A DNA stretch of 64,000 nucleotides from NCBI RefSeq assembly GCF_001594005.1, contig NZ_LTBA01000002.1, positions 62,001-126,000 of the forward strand, read 5' to 3'. Of this stretch, positions 1 through 8,764 are shown piece by piece. The notes beneath the pieces were generated by a model. That model saw nothing but the letters and a program-made list of their open reading frames with translations. It was not told where the DNA came from and did no database searches. The DNA is from Clostridium tepidiprofundi DSM 19306 (GTDB lineage Bacteria > Bacillota > Clostridia > Clostridiales > Clostridiaceae). A program made the position numbers and the translations under genes. Position 1 is the stretch's first letter, and the number at the start of each line of letters is the position of its first letter.

Positions 1-345
1 ATACCATTCACCTTGATAAGTTAATAATCCAATATCACCTTCTGCTAAAAGTCCATATTCTTTTCCGCTTAAAATAAGCTCTATTCTTTGACCAGCATCT
101 GTTTCAAATGTTACATAGTATCTAGTACGAGAAGAATTGTGAGTATGATTATCACCACTCATAGAACTATTTCTTATCACTTCTGTTCTTTTAGATACAA
201 TACGTGCATGCTCACTTAAAATCGGTGAAGTAGCATTTCTATAATAATTTTTCGCAGTAGCTATAATTGAAAATATAATTACTCCCAATATTATAGCAAA
301 AAAAATCATAAAGATTGGTGGGAATCCACCCATAAAAAATCTCAT
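1..345 (-). CDS. DUF2500-type membrane protein, C-terminus cut by window edge
   Basis: The reading frame is open from an ATG at 343-345 to the window edge (115 codons), so the C-terminus lies outside. A GGGGAGG ribosome-binding site sits just upstream of the start. The protein has an N-terminal hydrophobic helix (about residues 5-28) and then a soluble beta-rich part containing RYYVTFETDAGQRIEL and LLAEGDIGLLTYQGEWY. This arrangement matches DUF2500 proteins, small membrane-anchored proteins of unknown function in Firmicutes and gammaproteobacteria; the family usually ends shortly after the GxxxLTxQG stretch, so only a few residues are probably missing. No function can be given. Confidence 0.75.
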   Translation of the reverse strand, partial: MRFFMGGFPPIFMIFFAIILGVIIFSIIATAKNYYRNATSPILSEHARIVSKRTEVIRNSSMSGDNHTHNSSRTRYYVTFETDAGQRIELILSGKEYGLLAEGDIGLLTYQGEWY

Positions 346-490
346 TACAAAATCCTCCCCATAATAATTATGCTTTATTTTAATTTAATATATACTAATA
401 CTATAACTAAAACATATGAATTTCTATAGTTTTCAAATTTATTTTTAGTTTTTAAAATTTATTTTTATCTTTACTTTCCTTAATTCTATA

Positions 491-1198
491 TCAATAAATT
501 TCTATAATTTCTTTGTAGTCAACATACATTTTTTTTAAATCATCATTACTATACTCCGTATTACCATGTGAAGGAATGTATTTATTGCAATTTAAATCTA
601 TCAATTTTAGCCACGAATTCTCAGTTTCCTGCGATGCAATATTCATAGATTTTGCAAACGGTTTCTTTGTCATCCCTCCCAAAGCATCTCCAATTATTCC
701 GACATCATCTATAATAATTGAAATCGATCCTATTGAATGACCAGGTGTACTAATTATTTTGCCATCAATCCCATATTGAGCTAAATCAAAACTATCCTCA
801 ATCAAAATATCGGGATTTATACTGGTGAAAAAATGTTTTGCTTTTTTGCACTTGTTAATTTTTGCACCAGTCGAATGTCCACATTCAAGTAAAGGAGATG
901 AAATCCCCGCTATCAAATATTTAGCTTCTTTTTCGTGAATAATAACTAGAGGGTTATACTTTTCTTTTATAGCCGCTACATTTTCTACATGATCATAGTG
1001 TGCATGAGTTAAAATTAAAGCATTTAACTTTCCATTCTTCAGAAACTTATCAATATTTCTTGTAATAGTTTCCCATCTCTTTTTAATTCCTGTATCAACT
1101 AGAATATTACACCCTTTAGATGATATCAATAATGGACTATTCCCAGACATTATTCTGATTATTTTTATTTTACTTGAATTATAAATATATTTACCCAT
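491..1198 (-). CDS. Metallo-beta-lactamase-fold hydrolase
   Basis: 235-residue cytoplasmic protein with the MBL zinc signature THAHYDH (about residues 64-70), a downstream H in STPGHS (about 152) and the bridging D in IGDALGG (about 170); a late SHG supplies the last usual ligand. It is therefore a dinuclear metal hydrolase, but the substrate (thioester, lactone or other) cannot be read from the sequence. GGAGG lies 8 bases upstream of the ATG. It is a single gene with no obvious operon partner; the next gene downstream, DUF2500, is 145 bases away. Confidence 0.85.
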   Translation of the reverse strand: MGKYIYNSSKIKIIRIMSGNSPLLISSKGCNILVDTGIKKRWETITRNIDKFLKNGKLNALILTHAHYDHVENVAAIKEKYNPLVIIHEKEAKYLIAGISSPLLECGHSTGAKINKCKKAKHFFTSINPDILIEDSFDLAQYGIDGKIISTPGHSIGSISIIIDDVGIIGDALGGMTKKPFAKSMNIASQETENSWLKLIDLNCNKYIPSHGNTEYSNDDLKKMYVDYKEIIEIY

Positions 1199-1319
1199 TA
1201 CATCAGCCTCCGGATGATACTTTAACGCTTTTGATACTCACAATTATACTATGTTTTATATTATCTGAGTTTCCTTCTTTACAATATATTTATTTTCTTT
1301 AATACAAATAAATGGTTTA

Positions 1320-2015
1320 TTACCTTTTTTTTATTTTTCTAAGACCCCTTTTTTTCGCTTCCATTGATTCATTTATGTGAACCATATGGTGACGTGTAAC
1401 TGGCATAAGTAATACCCCTGCTACTGTCTTTTTCCCCCAAAAATCAATAAGCCATATAGCAGCCTCATCATTTGCTACTGCACCCAATTCAATAATTTTT
1501 TCAAGTCCGAGTTCAGAAACTTTTCTCTTTAAATCAGCGTATTCAAGCCTATGAACTATTTCTCGAGTTTTTCTCCCAACTGCTTTTCTATAATCCCTCA
1601 AAGCTTGCATATCAATTGTCTGACTGAACTTCAATATTTCATTCTCATCTAATGCATTGCCTGTATCATAAATTGAAGAATTTATCCTCTTAAGCCAATT
1701 TTCTTGGTCAATTACCTGTTTTTCACCATCTACGAGAATATTCATTGTAATATCTTCAATACGTGTCGAATGCCACATTCCATATGCAACTGTTCGCCCT
1801 TTTTTATTCTGACCTGTACGAAACGTTATTTCATCCATGCCTTCCCATAGCTCATCTTCAAATGTTATACAATCAATTCCCGATACATCCGAAGAATGTA
1901 TCCTAGCATGTTGATCCAAAAATAAATTAATAGCACTATCAAATGTTGACTTCTTTTTTAGTAATTCTCGAAGCCTTTTATGATTTTCGTTCCATGTTGC
2001 TCTTGTATATTCCAT
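1320..2015 (-). CDS. DinB-like four-helix protein
   Basis: 231 residues, predicted all-helical. Three spaced histidine sites, LDQHARIH (near residue 36), GMWHSTRIED (near 81) and TRHHMVHI (near 210), match the His triad that binds a divalent metal in DinB/YfiT-type proteins. Family members act as thiol-dependent transferases or have unknown roles; the middle region here (ENWLKRINSS, a YRKAVGRKTREIVH helix) gives no substrate. The start is supported by GGAGGGGG upstream. It stands alone with about 300 bases of A/T-rich DNA on its upstream side. Confidence 0.7.
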   Translation of the reverse strand: MEYTRATWNENHKRLRELLKKKSTFDSAINLFLDQHARIHSSDVSGIDCITFEDELWEGMDEITFRTGQNKKGRTVAYGMWHSTRIEDITMNILVDGEKQVIDQENWLKRINSSIYDTGNALDENEILKFSQTIDMQALRDYRKAVGRKTREIVHRLEYADLKRKVSELGLEKIIELGAVANDEAAIWLIDFWGKKTVAGVLLMPVTRHHMVHINESMEAKKRGLRKIKKR

Positions 2016-2411
2016 TGTTATCCCCCTCCATATTATTCACATAATATTAATTAATACTAAAAATAATTCAGCCTTTTTAAATAATTTTATAATTTATTTC
2101 TACATTAAAAAATACATAAAATATTTTACTTTCCATATCAAACATATAAACATAGTTGGTTTAATAATAATTTTCTTTATAAAAATAAACATGCTGTATC
2201 ACCTTTTTTACGCAACTTTTTCTATTATCGAAAAATATCTCGTATTTACTTTCATAATATATCCTATTTCAATAATATTATTGTTAATTTTGTAATTATT
2301 TATAATTCGTTACTATCAATAATATTCTACAAAGATCATCATTTTCCTTTTGTTAAATAAAAACCAAATAAAAAGCCCATTTTGTATTTTATACATATTC
2401 ATCACTCATTT
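2016..2411. other. A/T-rich intergenic region without recognisable genes
   Basis: Between the DinB-like gene and the terminator of the Tyr/Asp-repeat protein gene. No reading frame with a ribosome-binding site, no tRNA and no repeat shared with the rest of the window was seen. Confidence 0.5.
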
Positions 2412-2440
2412 AAAAATCCAGCATTTTCTGCTGGATTTTT
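2412..2440 (-). terminator. Rho-independent terminator of the Tyr/Asp-repeat protein gene
   Basis: Perfect 12-bp stem (2412-2423 with 2429-2440), 5-base loop and an A/T tract on each side, 18 bases past the stop codon at 2458. It could work in both directions. Confidence 0.85.
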
Positions 2441-2457
2441 AAATTACTTTCACATTA

Positions 2458-3627
2458 TTAATTTCCTTTTAACATATTTTGATACTCTATCCTTAACTTT
2501 TCAAGAGTATATACTTCCTTTTCATAAGTTAAAATTAGTCTTCTCTTGGACTCTAACATCATGAAATGAGTTGCTCCTCCATCTAAATTTAATGACTCCA
2601 TTCTAGCTAGTGAAGCCCTTTCATTACTTATTCGACTATTAAGCATTTTAATTCTTATATCAATATTTCCTATTAATGCTCTTATGGTACTTGGACTAGG
2701 ATTCTTACCTTTATCATCTTTTATTTGAAAAGTATTAGTTTGATTAGATGAATAATTATCGTAAAATTTATCCATATCATTTGATTGTTTATTAGAGTTA
2801 GTATTCATACTATTGACAATATCATTTAATTTATTGTAAAAATCATCTGTATCATCTTGATAGTTATAAGAATTGTTATTCATGCTATTCATTATATTGT
2901 TCAATTTATTACAAAAATTCTCTGTATCATCTGCATAATCATATGAAATATTATTGACACTGTTCAGTAGATCATATAATTCATTATAGAAATTATCTGT
3001 ACTATCAGTATAATTATTAATATTATCTGCTAAATCATTCAATTCTTTTAATGCCTTATAAAAATTATCTGTGTTATCAGTATCATCATTAGTATAATTT
3101 AGCAAATCATGAAAATCATCTAGATTCTCTACATAATCATTATCTTGTATATTATCCTCTGCATCTTCAAAATTACAAAATCTATAATAATAGCACTTTC
3201 CAGCATCATCATAAATATATAAAGTTACTATTTCATCATCGAGTAAGCTAGATAATTTATAATATTTATCACCATGTTTTTCATCATAGCAATATAAATA
3301 CATTACTCTGCCATCATTAATGTAATCAGATAATTTGTACTCACAGTAATCTCCATTATCATCGTAATAATATAAATATATTGAACCGTCATCACCAATG
3401 CATCTAGATAATTTATAATAATAATCCCCATCATCGTAATAATATAAATAAACAGTTCCTTCATCATCAATATAAAAAACATTTTTATATTCATCAACTA
3501 AATAAAAGTTACTCATCTCATAACAATCTTTATTATCTGATGCTAAAACATAATTATATTGAAAAACAGCAAATAAAAGAGTTAGTAAAAAAACAATAAC
3601 GAAAATCAAACTTTTTTTCTTAATCAT
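2458..3627 (-). CDS. Exported Tyr/Asp/Asn-rich tandem-repeat protein, unknown function
   Basis: 389 residues. An N-terminal hydrophobic stretch (about 6-29, KKK start, ...VLASD) looks like a signal peptide or anchor. Then come two different repeat blocks. Residues about 45-155 hold four copies of a 27-29-residue unit of the form YLYYYDDxGDYYYKLS. Residues about 172-305 hold four to five copies of a 33-36-residue unit around DDTDNFYNKLNDIVNSMN. The C-terminal 80 residues look like a helical hairpin or coiled coil. The composition (Tyr, Asp, Asn) is very acidic and aromatic, unlike neighbouring proteins. I do not recognise the family. Secretion and a surface or spore-related role are inference only. 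Confidence 0.8.
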   Translation of the reverse strand: MIKKKSLIFVIVFLLTLLFAVFQYNYVLASDNKDCYEMSNFYLVDEYKNVFYIDDEGTVYLYYYDDGDYYYKLSRCIGDDGSIYLYYYDDNGDYCEYKLSDYINDGRVMYLYCYDEKHGDKYYKLSSLLDDEIVTLYIYDDAGKCYYYRFCNFEDAEDNIQDNDYVENLDDFHDLLNYTNDDTDNTDNFYKALKELNDLADNINNYTDSTDNFYNELYDLLNSVNNISYDYADDTENFCNKLNNIMNSMNNNSYNYQDDTDDFYNKLNDIVNSMNTNSNKQSNDMDKFYDNYSSNQTNTFQIKDDKGKNPSPSTIRALIGNIDIRIKMLNSRISNERASLARMESLNLDGGATHFMMLESKRRLILTYEKEVYTLEKLRIEYQNMLKGN

Positions 3628-3839
3628 ATTTAATAATCACCTCTTAATTTAATATGTACAATTTATTATATAGTAATATTTTGTTAATTGTGAGCTATTT
3701 TTGAAACTACTATTGTTGTATCATCTGAAAAGCAACAAAGATTGTTTGTTTTACTTCCAATTTTCACAAGAGACCAAACACTTTACAAAAATGAAGCACA
3801 GTTTATATTGATATTGTTTTGAAATTTTTGCAGAATTTG

Positions 3840-3868
3840 TTGATATAAACAATATATTAAAGTATACT
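3840..3868 (+). promoter_or_regulatory. SigA-type promoter for the AMIN-like lipoprotein
   Basis: TTGATA (3840-3845), 17-base spacer, TATACT (3863-3868). Transcription would start near 3875, after an upstream in-frame ATG at 3873, which supports the downstream start at 3942. Confidence 0.6.
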
Positions 3869-3941
3869 ATATATGCGGAGTGTATATATGGCTAACGAAT
3901 CAATATTAGAATCTGAAGCTATATTTATGGGAGGATATAAA

Positions 3942-4766
3942 ATGAAGAAAAGTATATTAGTTTTGACTTCTTTTTTTGTAATATTTTCATTAATAGGATG
4001 TTCATCTACAAATTCAATAAATAAAATCGACAATACAAAAACTGTTATATTAAAGGATAAAAGTGATAATGATTCATCAACTATTTCAAATAAGGATAAA
4101 AATAGTGATTATTTGAGTGAAGGTAGTGTAACTGGTGGAGAAGTAACAGATGGTAGAAAATTAACCGAAATAAGATGGGCAGTACATGATGATTATGAAA
4201 GGATATTACTAGAATTTGGTAATGATAAGGTAGTTCCATGTTTTATTGTTCAGTACAATAAATATCCTTATTCTTTTGTTTTTCAACTAAATGGCACAAG
4301 AGAATTTAGTGCTGATTTTCCAAACATAACAAATTCAAATTTAATATCCAAATTTTATCACATCGTGACGTGTGATGATTGTACAAGACGATTTGGAGTA
4401 ATATTAAAAAAACCTGTAGAATTTAAGGTGCATGAGTATAAAGATCCTGCAAGGATTGTTGTAAATATAAGGAAAACTAATAAAAACGCTAAGGATTTAA
4501 CAAAGGTGTATTCTCTAAGAACAGAATCTTACGAGGATCTTAGTGAAAAAATTTGTCATATTGAAGAAGATTTAATGTATGATGAAGAAGGTAAAGAAGA
4601 AAGTAAAAATGTACGTATATTAATTGATCAACATGATAAATATTTTGTTGAGGAAGGATATTACAACACTAGAGAAGAAGCAGAAAAAAGAAAGAAGGAG
4701 CTTGAACAAAAAAGTAAAGATTATAAATTGATTATTAAGGAAGTAACGGTAGATGAAAATAATTAA
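3942..4766 (+). CDS. Lipoprotein with AMIN-like domain and SPOR-like C-terminus
   Basis: 274 residues. I chose the ATG at 3942 because GGGAGGATATAAA precedes it and it opens a typical lipoprotein signal (MKKSILVL..., lipobox LIGC). A frame upstream to 3873 lacks a ribosome-binding site. A Ser/Asp/Lys-rich linker is followed by a beta-rich domain (about 75-195; LTEIRWAVHDDYERILLEF, ARIVVNIRK) that fits the AMIN-like family of cell-envelope proteins. The last 45 residues (KYFVEEGYYNTREEAEKRKKEL) resemble a SPOR-type peptidoglycan-binding fold. It is probably anchored outside the membrane and associated with the wall. Single gene with its own promoter. Confidence 0.7.
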   Translation: MKKSILVLTSFFVIFSLIGCSSTNSINKIDNTKTVILKDKSDNDSSTISNKDKNSDYLSEGSVTGGEVTDGRKLTEIRWAVHDDYERILLEFGNDKVVPCFIVQYNKYPYSFVFQLNGTREFSADFPNITNSNLISKFYHIVTCDDCTRRFGVILKKPVEFKVHEYKDPARIVVNIRKTNKNAKDLTKVYSLRTESYEDLSEKICHIEEDLMYDEEGKEESKNVRILIDQHDKYFVEEGYYNTREEAEKRKKELEQKSKDYKLIIKEVTVDENN

Positions 4767-4779
4767 TTGGAAAAATTTA

Positions 4780-4792
4780 CACCCCTGGGGTG
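4780..4792. repeat. CACCCC-T-GGGGTG palindrome, copy 1
   Basis: 13-bp palindrome CACCCCTGGGGTG placed just before the AAAGGTGG ribosome-binding site of the NUDIX gene. Including the eight bases before it (4772-4792) it is identical over 21 bases to 22020-22040, which points to a shared element and not chance. Confidence 0.75.
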
Positions 4793-4808
4793 AAAGGTGG
4801 AAAAGATA

Positions 4809-5159
4809 ATGCCTGACTATAAATTATATAATATGTACATGGTCTACAATAAAAAAAATAATAAGGTATTAGTTCAAGATAAAGTTGCAGATGATGGATG
4901 GGGAGGTATAACATTTCCTGGTGGGCATATAGAGTTTGGTGAAAGTTTCATTGAGTCAGCTATTCGAGGGGTCAAAGAAGAAACGGGGTTTGATGTAACT
5001 GATTTAGAATATGCAGGAATTATTAATTACTACAATACAGATAACAGCGAAAGATGGATGTGTTTTCTTTATACTTGTAATGAACTACCTCCACTTACTT
5101 CATTGAAGTTGGAGCTTCTTTTTATAAAAAAAGAACTGCTCACTAATCACTTAGTGTAA
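4809..5159 (+). CDS. NUDIX hydrolase, apparently C-terminally truncated
   Basis: 116 residues from ATG 4809 (AAAGGTGG 8 bases upstream; the in-frame GTG at 4797 overlaps that site). The NUDIX box is present: GGHIEFGESFIESAIRGVKEE, then TGF, so the Mg2+-binding EE pair and the nucleotide diphosphatase core exist. Similarity to YjhB/8-oxo-dGTPase-type enzymes stops after FLYTCNE: the last ~28 residues are low-complexity and translate through hairpin DNA, and the usual C-terminal strand and helix (about 30-40 residues) are missing. The stop codon lies inside the terminator of the opposing tRNA array. The gene may be a decaying remnant or a minimal enzyme. Confidence 0.65.
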   Translation: MPDYKLYNMYMVYNKKNNKVLVQDKVADDGWGGITFPGGHIEFGESFIESAIRGVKEETGFDVTDLEYAGIINYYNTDNSERWMCFLYTCNELPPLTSLKLELLFIKKELLTNHLV

Positions 5160-5165
5160 CAGTTC
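5126..5165 (-). terminator. Terminator of the tRNA array
   Basis: On the minus strand GAACTG...CAGTTC flanks an inner CACTAA/TTAGTG stem (5133-5165) followed by seven T. It ends the Val-Phe-Gly-Cys transcript and overlaps the 3' end of the NUDIX reading frame. Confidence 0.85.
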
Positions 5166-5177
5166 CTTCACCTTTAT

Positions 5178-5251
5178 TGGAGGCGCCACCCGGATTTGAA
5201 CCGGGGGTAAAGGCTTTGCAGGCCTCTGCCTTACCACTTGGCCATAGCGCC
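5178..5251 (-). tRNA. tRNA-Cys(GCA)
   Basis: Complete cloverleaf with acceptor GGCGCTA/TGGCGCC, anticodon loop CTGCAAA (GCA) and T arm GGTTCAAATCC. The CCA end is encoded (5178-5180). Last gene of a four-tRNA array. Confidence 0.95.
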
Positions 5252-5254
5252 ACA

Positions 5255-5330
5255 TGGAGCGGAAAACGGGACTCAAACCCGCGACCTCCACCTTGGCAAG
5301 GTGGCATTCTATCAACTGAACTATTTCCGC
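5255..5330 (-). tRNA. tRNA-Gly(GCC)
   Basis: Acceptor GCGGAAA/TTTCCGC, anticodon loop TTGCCAA (GCC), T arm GGTTTGAGTCC, encoded CCA. It shares most of its body with the tRNA-Gly(CCC) at 7894-7969. Confidence 0.95.
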
Positions 5331-5378
5331 ATTATCAATACCATTCCTACTTAAATACACGAATCAAATGCGCAAAAC

Positions 5379-5454
<76 letters not shown>

Positions 5455-5471
5455 GAATAACCTTAGAAAAA

Positions 5472-5547
5472 TGGTGGGCACAACAGGGCTCGAACCTGTG
5501 ACCCCTTGCTTGTAAGGCAAGTGCTCTCCCAGCTGAGCTATGCGCCC
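5472..5547 (-). tRNA. tRNA-Val(TAC)
   Basis: Acceptor GGGCGCA/TGTGCCC, anticodon loop TTACAAG (TAC), T arm GGTTCGAGCCC, encoded CCA. First gene of the array. Confidence 0.95.
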
Positions 5548-5583
5548 ACTACTAAACACCAAATTAAAACCAAGTGCAATATT

Positions 5584-5612
5584 ATAATATAAGATTTATT
5601 CAAAAATGTCAA
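5584..5612 (-). promoter_or_regulatory. SigA promoter of the tRNA array
   Basis: Minus strand TTGACA (5607-5612), 17-base spacer, TATTAT (5584-5589), about 37 bases upstream of tRNA-Val. Near-consensus, as expected for stable RNA. Confidence 0.8.
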
Positions 5613-5649
5613 TACATTTTGCTAATAAATTTGCAAAACAAATCAAAAA

Positions 5650-6540
5650 TTATTTTGATTTGTTTACATGATCAATTAGAATAGCTATGTCCTCATTAGT
5701 AAATATATATTTCTTACCACAAAATTGACATGTTATTTCTTCATTCTTGCCTTCTCTATATATATTGCTTAATTCTTCCTTTCCAATACTTATCAAAGCT
5801 TTTTCAACCTTATCACGTGAACAATCGCATCTATATTTAGGAATGAGAGAATCATGAATTTTTAGATCCATATCATCAAATAACAACTCTAGTATTTCTT
5901 GAATACTCTTGCCATCACTTATTAAACTTGTAATTGAAGGTATCTCTTGCAACCTGTATGTAACAATATCCGCAAGCATCTCATCTGCTCCCGGCATCAT
6001 CTGAATTATAAATCCACCTGCCGCTTTAATACTCAAATCCTTGTCAACAAGCACTCCTAATCCAACAGCTGAAGGTGTTTGCTCAGACACAGTATAATAA
6101 TAAGCTATATCATCTCCTACCTCTCCAGTATAAATAGGTACTTGCCCTACATAAGGCTTTTTGAGTCCCAAATCCCTTATAACTAGCAGATTACCGTTTT
6201 TACCAATCGCTCCTCCAACATCTAATTTACCCTTATCATTTGGTAGCAAATCTACAAGTGGATTACCTATATACCCTTTTACACTTGCATCAGCATGTGA
6301 TGTAACGGTAATTCCCTTCGCTTTTCCACCACCATCTATTTTGATAGTCACACTATCATTCTCAGATTTCAACATCGCTCCCATCAAACACCCTGCTATC
6401 AACATTCTACCTAAAGCAGCCGATGCTGTAGCAGCACAATTATGTATTTTCGTGGCTTCATTTACCATTTCAGTAGTAATCCCTGCTATTATTCTTATAT
6501 CTCCATTATGTGCAGTCGCTCTTACAATACTATCACTCAT
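5650..6540 (-). CDS. hslO: Redox-regulated chaperone Hsp33
   Basis: 296 residues, full length for Hsp33. The N-terminal domain starts [17 protein letters not shown]; the C-terminal zinc switch has Cys238-x-Cys240 (CDC) and Cys271-x2-Cys274 (CQFC). In the family these four Cys bind zinc when reduced; oxidation releases zinc and activates the holdase in the cytosol. GGAGGAG precedes the ATG. The methyltransferase gene ends 15 bases upstream, so the two are probably cotranscribed. Confidence 0.95.
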   Translation of the reverse strand: MSDSIVRATAHNGDIRIIAGITTEMVNEATKIHNCAATASAALGRMLIAGCLMGAMLKSENDSVTIKIDGGGKAKGITVTSHADASVKGYIGNPLVDLLPNDKGKLDVGGAIGKNGNLLVIRDLGLKKPYVGQVPIYTGEVGDDIAYYYTVSEQTPSAVGLGVLVDKDLSIKAAGGFIIQMMPGADEMLADIVTYRLQEIPSITSLISDGKSIQEILELLFDDMDLKIHDSLIPKYRCDCSRDKVEKALISIGKEELSNIYREGKNEEITCQFCGKKYIFTNEDIAILIDHVNKSK

Positions 6541-6555
6541 TTTATCTCCTCCATA

Positions 6556-7302
6556 CTATACTACTTTTTTCTTTACTACATAAACTATTCTTTCAGTTTT
6601 ATTTGAAATAGGTATGTTTTCATATTCATCAAAAATACCAACTATATCGAATCCTATACTTATAAGTGCTTCTCTTATATCTTTATCCTTATACACTCTT
6701 TCAACATGAACTTCATCAAATCTATTGTAGGTATGTCCACTCTTTATAAAAAAGGTTAAGTACATTTCCAAAATATCTTTTTCCAAAATATTTTCCCATA
6801 TATAAACAACATCGTTATCATCATACGTAAAAACATTATTTCCCAATATATTGGTTAATTTATATTCCGAATTTATATCAAAAATAAATATACCATTGTC
6901 TTTCAAATGTGAATATACACCTCTAAAATAATCCAAGAGGTTATCAAATTCAGTAATATAATTTGTCGAATCTAAACAACATGTTATAAGATCAAAACTG
7001 TGATTCAGCTGCAATCTTGAAATATCCTGACAAATAAATTTTGCATTTAAACATTTATGCCTAATCTTACTTTCTGCTCTAGTCAACATCTCTGATGATA
7101 AATCTACTACCCAAGTTCGAGTAAAATATTCGCATAATTCATAGCTTAAATTACCCGTTCCACAAGCCAAATCCAAATAATCTTCCATAGCAACATCATG
7201 CAATTTACAATGCTCTAATATAACACTTGACCACTTTTTATAGTCTATATCACTATATATTAACTTATCATATACTTCTGCCATTTCATTATAACACTGC
7301 AT
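6556..7302 (-). CDS. Class I SAM-dependent methyltransferase
   Basis: 248 residues from the ATG at 7302, which has GGAG 7 bases upstream; an earlier in-frame ATG at 7320 lacks a site and was rejected. N-terminal MAEVYDKLIYSDIDYKKW is typical of small-molecule methyltransferases of the YqeM/CmoM-like group. Motif I is YLDLACGTGNLS (SAM binding), an acidic residue follows in VVDLSSEML, and motif IV is FDLITCCLDSTNY. The substrate is unknown. First gene of a probable two-gene unit with hslO. Confidence 0.85.
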   Translation of the reverse strand: MQCYNEMAEVYDKLIYSDIDYKKWSSVILEHCKLHDVAMEDYLDLACGTGNLSYELCEYFTRTWVVDLSSEMLTRAESKIRHKCLNAKFICQDISRLQLNHSFDLITCCLDSTNYITEFDNLLDYFRGVYSHLKDNGIFIFDINSEYKLTNILGNNVFTYDDNDVVYIWENILEKDILEMYLTFFIKSGHTYNRFDEVHVERVYKDKDIREALISIGFDIVGIFDEYENIPISNKTERIVYVVKKKVV

Positions 7303-7413
7303 ACACGCTCTCCAATCCATTCAAATATCACTCTGCTTTTATTTTAACTAACAACAACTGCACAGTAAAGATTATACCACAATTTTATTTAACAAACTTT
7401 TTTTTCTGAATTT

Positions 7414-7656
7414 TTATTCTATATCTTTATTTCTCGGTAACTTTAATTCCTTTTTTCGCTTGGTCATCAATCCACCAATTCTACCAGTTTCCTCAGCTGT
7501 CAATCCTCCCCAACCATATTTGTCAACCTTTTCGGCTAATCCTAGTTCTTGTGCAATCTCATATTTCAATTTTTCTCTTAATTTTTCCATTTCATTTAAT
7601 TCTCTATTTGATTTTAATTTAGCTTTTATTACTTTTTTAAGTGGTGTTTTACCCAT
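7414..7656 (-). CDS. Alpha/beta-type small acid-soluble spore protein
   Basis: 80 residues. The core KYEIAQELGL... and GGLTAEETGRIGGLMTKR are the two conserved SASP segments: the first holds the germination-protease cleavage region and the second the DNA-binding helix. These proteins coat spore DNA and protect it from damage. The N-terminus (MGKTPLKKVIKAKLKSN) is Lys-rich and slightly longer than the usual 60-70 residues. GGGGAGG precedes the ATG. I looked for a SigG promoter upstream and found no convincing match. Confidence 0.92.
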   Translation of the reverse strand: MGKTPLKKVIKAKLKSNRELNEMEKLREKLKYEIAQELGLAEKVDKYGWGGLTAEETGRIGGLMTKRKKELKLPRNKDIE

Positions 7657-7854
7657 AGCAATTCCTCCCCAGTAAATAATATAATCGATATTATAATTAT
7701 TTACAAAGTAAGGAATAATTATTCCATTTGTTTTACTTTAGCCAAATAATCACTTTGGATTTAAGAAAACCACTCAAAATATTTCATTACTTATTTTATC
7801 ATTTACATCTATTTTTTTCTTTTCTCTCTTTTTTAGTTTTTACTACAATGAATG

Positions 7855-7894
7855 AAAAAGGAATAAGTTTGAGTAATTCTCAAACTTATTCCTT
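7855..7894 (-). terminator. Terminator of tRNA-Gly(CCC)
   Basis: Perfect 16-bp stem (7858-7873 with 7879-7894), 5-base loop, then a T run on the minus strand; it begins right at the tRNA 3' end. Confidence 0.85.
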
Positions 7895-7969
7895 GGAGCG
7901 GAAAACGGGACTCAAACCCGCGGCATCTACCTTGGGAAGGTAGTGCTCTATCAACTGAGCTATTTCCGC
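7894..7969 (-). tRNA. tRNA-Gly(CCC)
   Basis: Cloverleaf with acceptor GCGGAAA/TTTCCGC, D arm AGCTCAGTTGATAGAGC, anticodon loop TTCCCAA (CCC) and encoded CCA. A single gene with its own terminator. It differs from the GCC isoacceptor at 5255 mainly in the anticodon arm and variable region. Confidence 0.93.
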
Positions 7970-8085
7970 AAAATACACCCATAATCATATTATACCATAT
8001 TATTTATTATTTTCAAGTATATACAGCACACAAAAAGCATTAATCCATAACGTGAAATTCACAAATATTTTAGAATGTAATTCCT

Positions 8086-8625
8086 TACCTATACTAGTTA
8101 CAAATCTGTACTAGAAACTGGAGATTGGCGACTAAGACAAGGTTACCAATCGCCAATCACCAATCATAAATTCAGAGAATAGTGAATAAGGAATAGAGAA
8201 TAGTAAAGGTGAAAATTGCTTCGCAATTTCTTTAATAGTAGATTGTCAGTTGGCTAGAGTGCTAGTGGCTAGTTGATTAAGAAATCGTTACGCGACTTCT
8301 TAATTGCAATTTGTCTATTGTAAATATATAGTAATCAAGTTACAAATCTGCTCTAGCAGACTGGCACTCTAGCAAACTTGATTTTCCCTAGCACCTTCTT
8401 TTCTCTCCTAGCACCTAGTACCCAGCACCTCAAACAGATACTAGCTCTCAAGTCACAAATATGTAATAAAAATTGGAGATTGGAAATTAACCCTATCACC
8501 TTTCTCCTAGCACCCATTACCTAATAAAACAAATACTGGCATGCAGATGTCAAATCTGTGTTAGCCCCCTAGCCCTCTAGTCCACTGGCAAATTTGATTT
8601 TCCCCAATCCCTTTTTTCCCCCTCC
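8086..8625. repeat. CTAG-rich word-like composite repeat, block A
   Basis: Gene-free DNA made of short recurring words: tagcacctag/tagtaccta, ctagcaaact, gagattggcgact, caatcgccaatcacc, gaatagtgaataa. The same words recur at 28372-28450, 59985-60790 and 62325-62716. It contains hairpins GAAAATTGCTTCGCAATTTC (8211-8230) and GAAATCGTTACGCGACTTC (8281-8299). No coding potential seen. Confidence 0.75.
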
Positions 8626-8637
8626 TAAAAAAGCAAT

Positions 8638-8683
8638 GGCACAATCTCACCTCCGTTATAATAAACGGAAGTTTTCTTGTGCC
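8638..8683. other. Imperfect two-part hairpin downstream of oppF
   Basis: Outer stem GGCACAA (8638-8644)/TTGTGCC (8677-8683) around an inner TCCGTT/AACGGA stem (8652-8657/8664-8669). It lies about 80 bases past the oppF stop and could end that operon, but it lacks a clear T run on the minus strand. Confidence 0.4.
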
Positions 8684-8764
8684 GAGTCTATATATTTATA
8701 AAATTTTAATTTTTATACTACCATTCTGTTAAACATAATTTGCAACTAGTACACATCATCTATC

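Noticed and set aside
3873-3941. Longer start for the AMIN-like lipoprotein
   Set aside because: No ribosome-binding site, it lies at the predicted transcription start, and it would place 23 extra residues before a normal lipoprotein signal.
6161-6583. 140-codon frame antisense to hslO
   Set aside because: Shadow of a well-supported gene; no ribosome-binding site.
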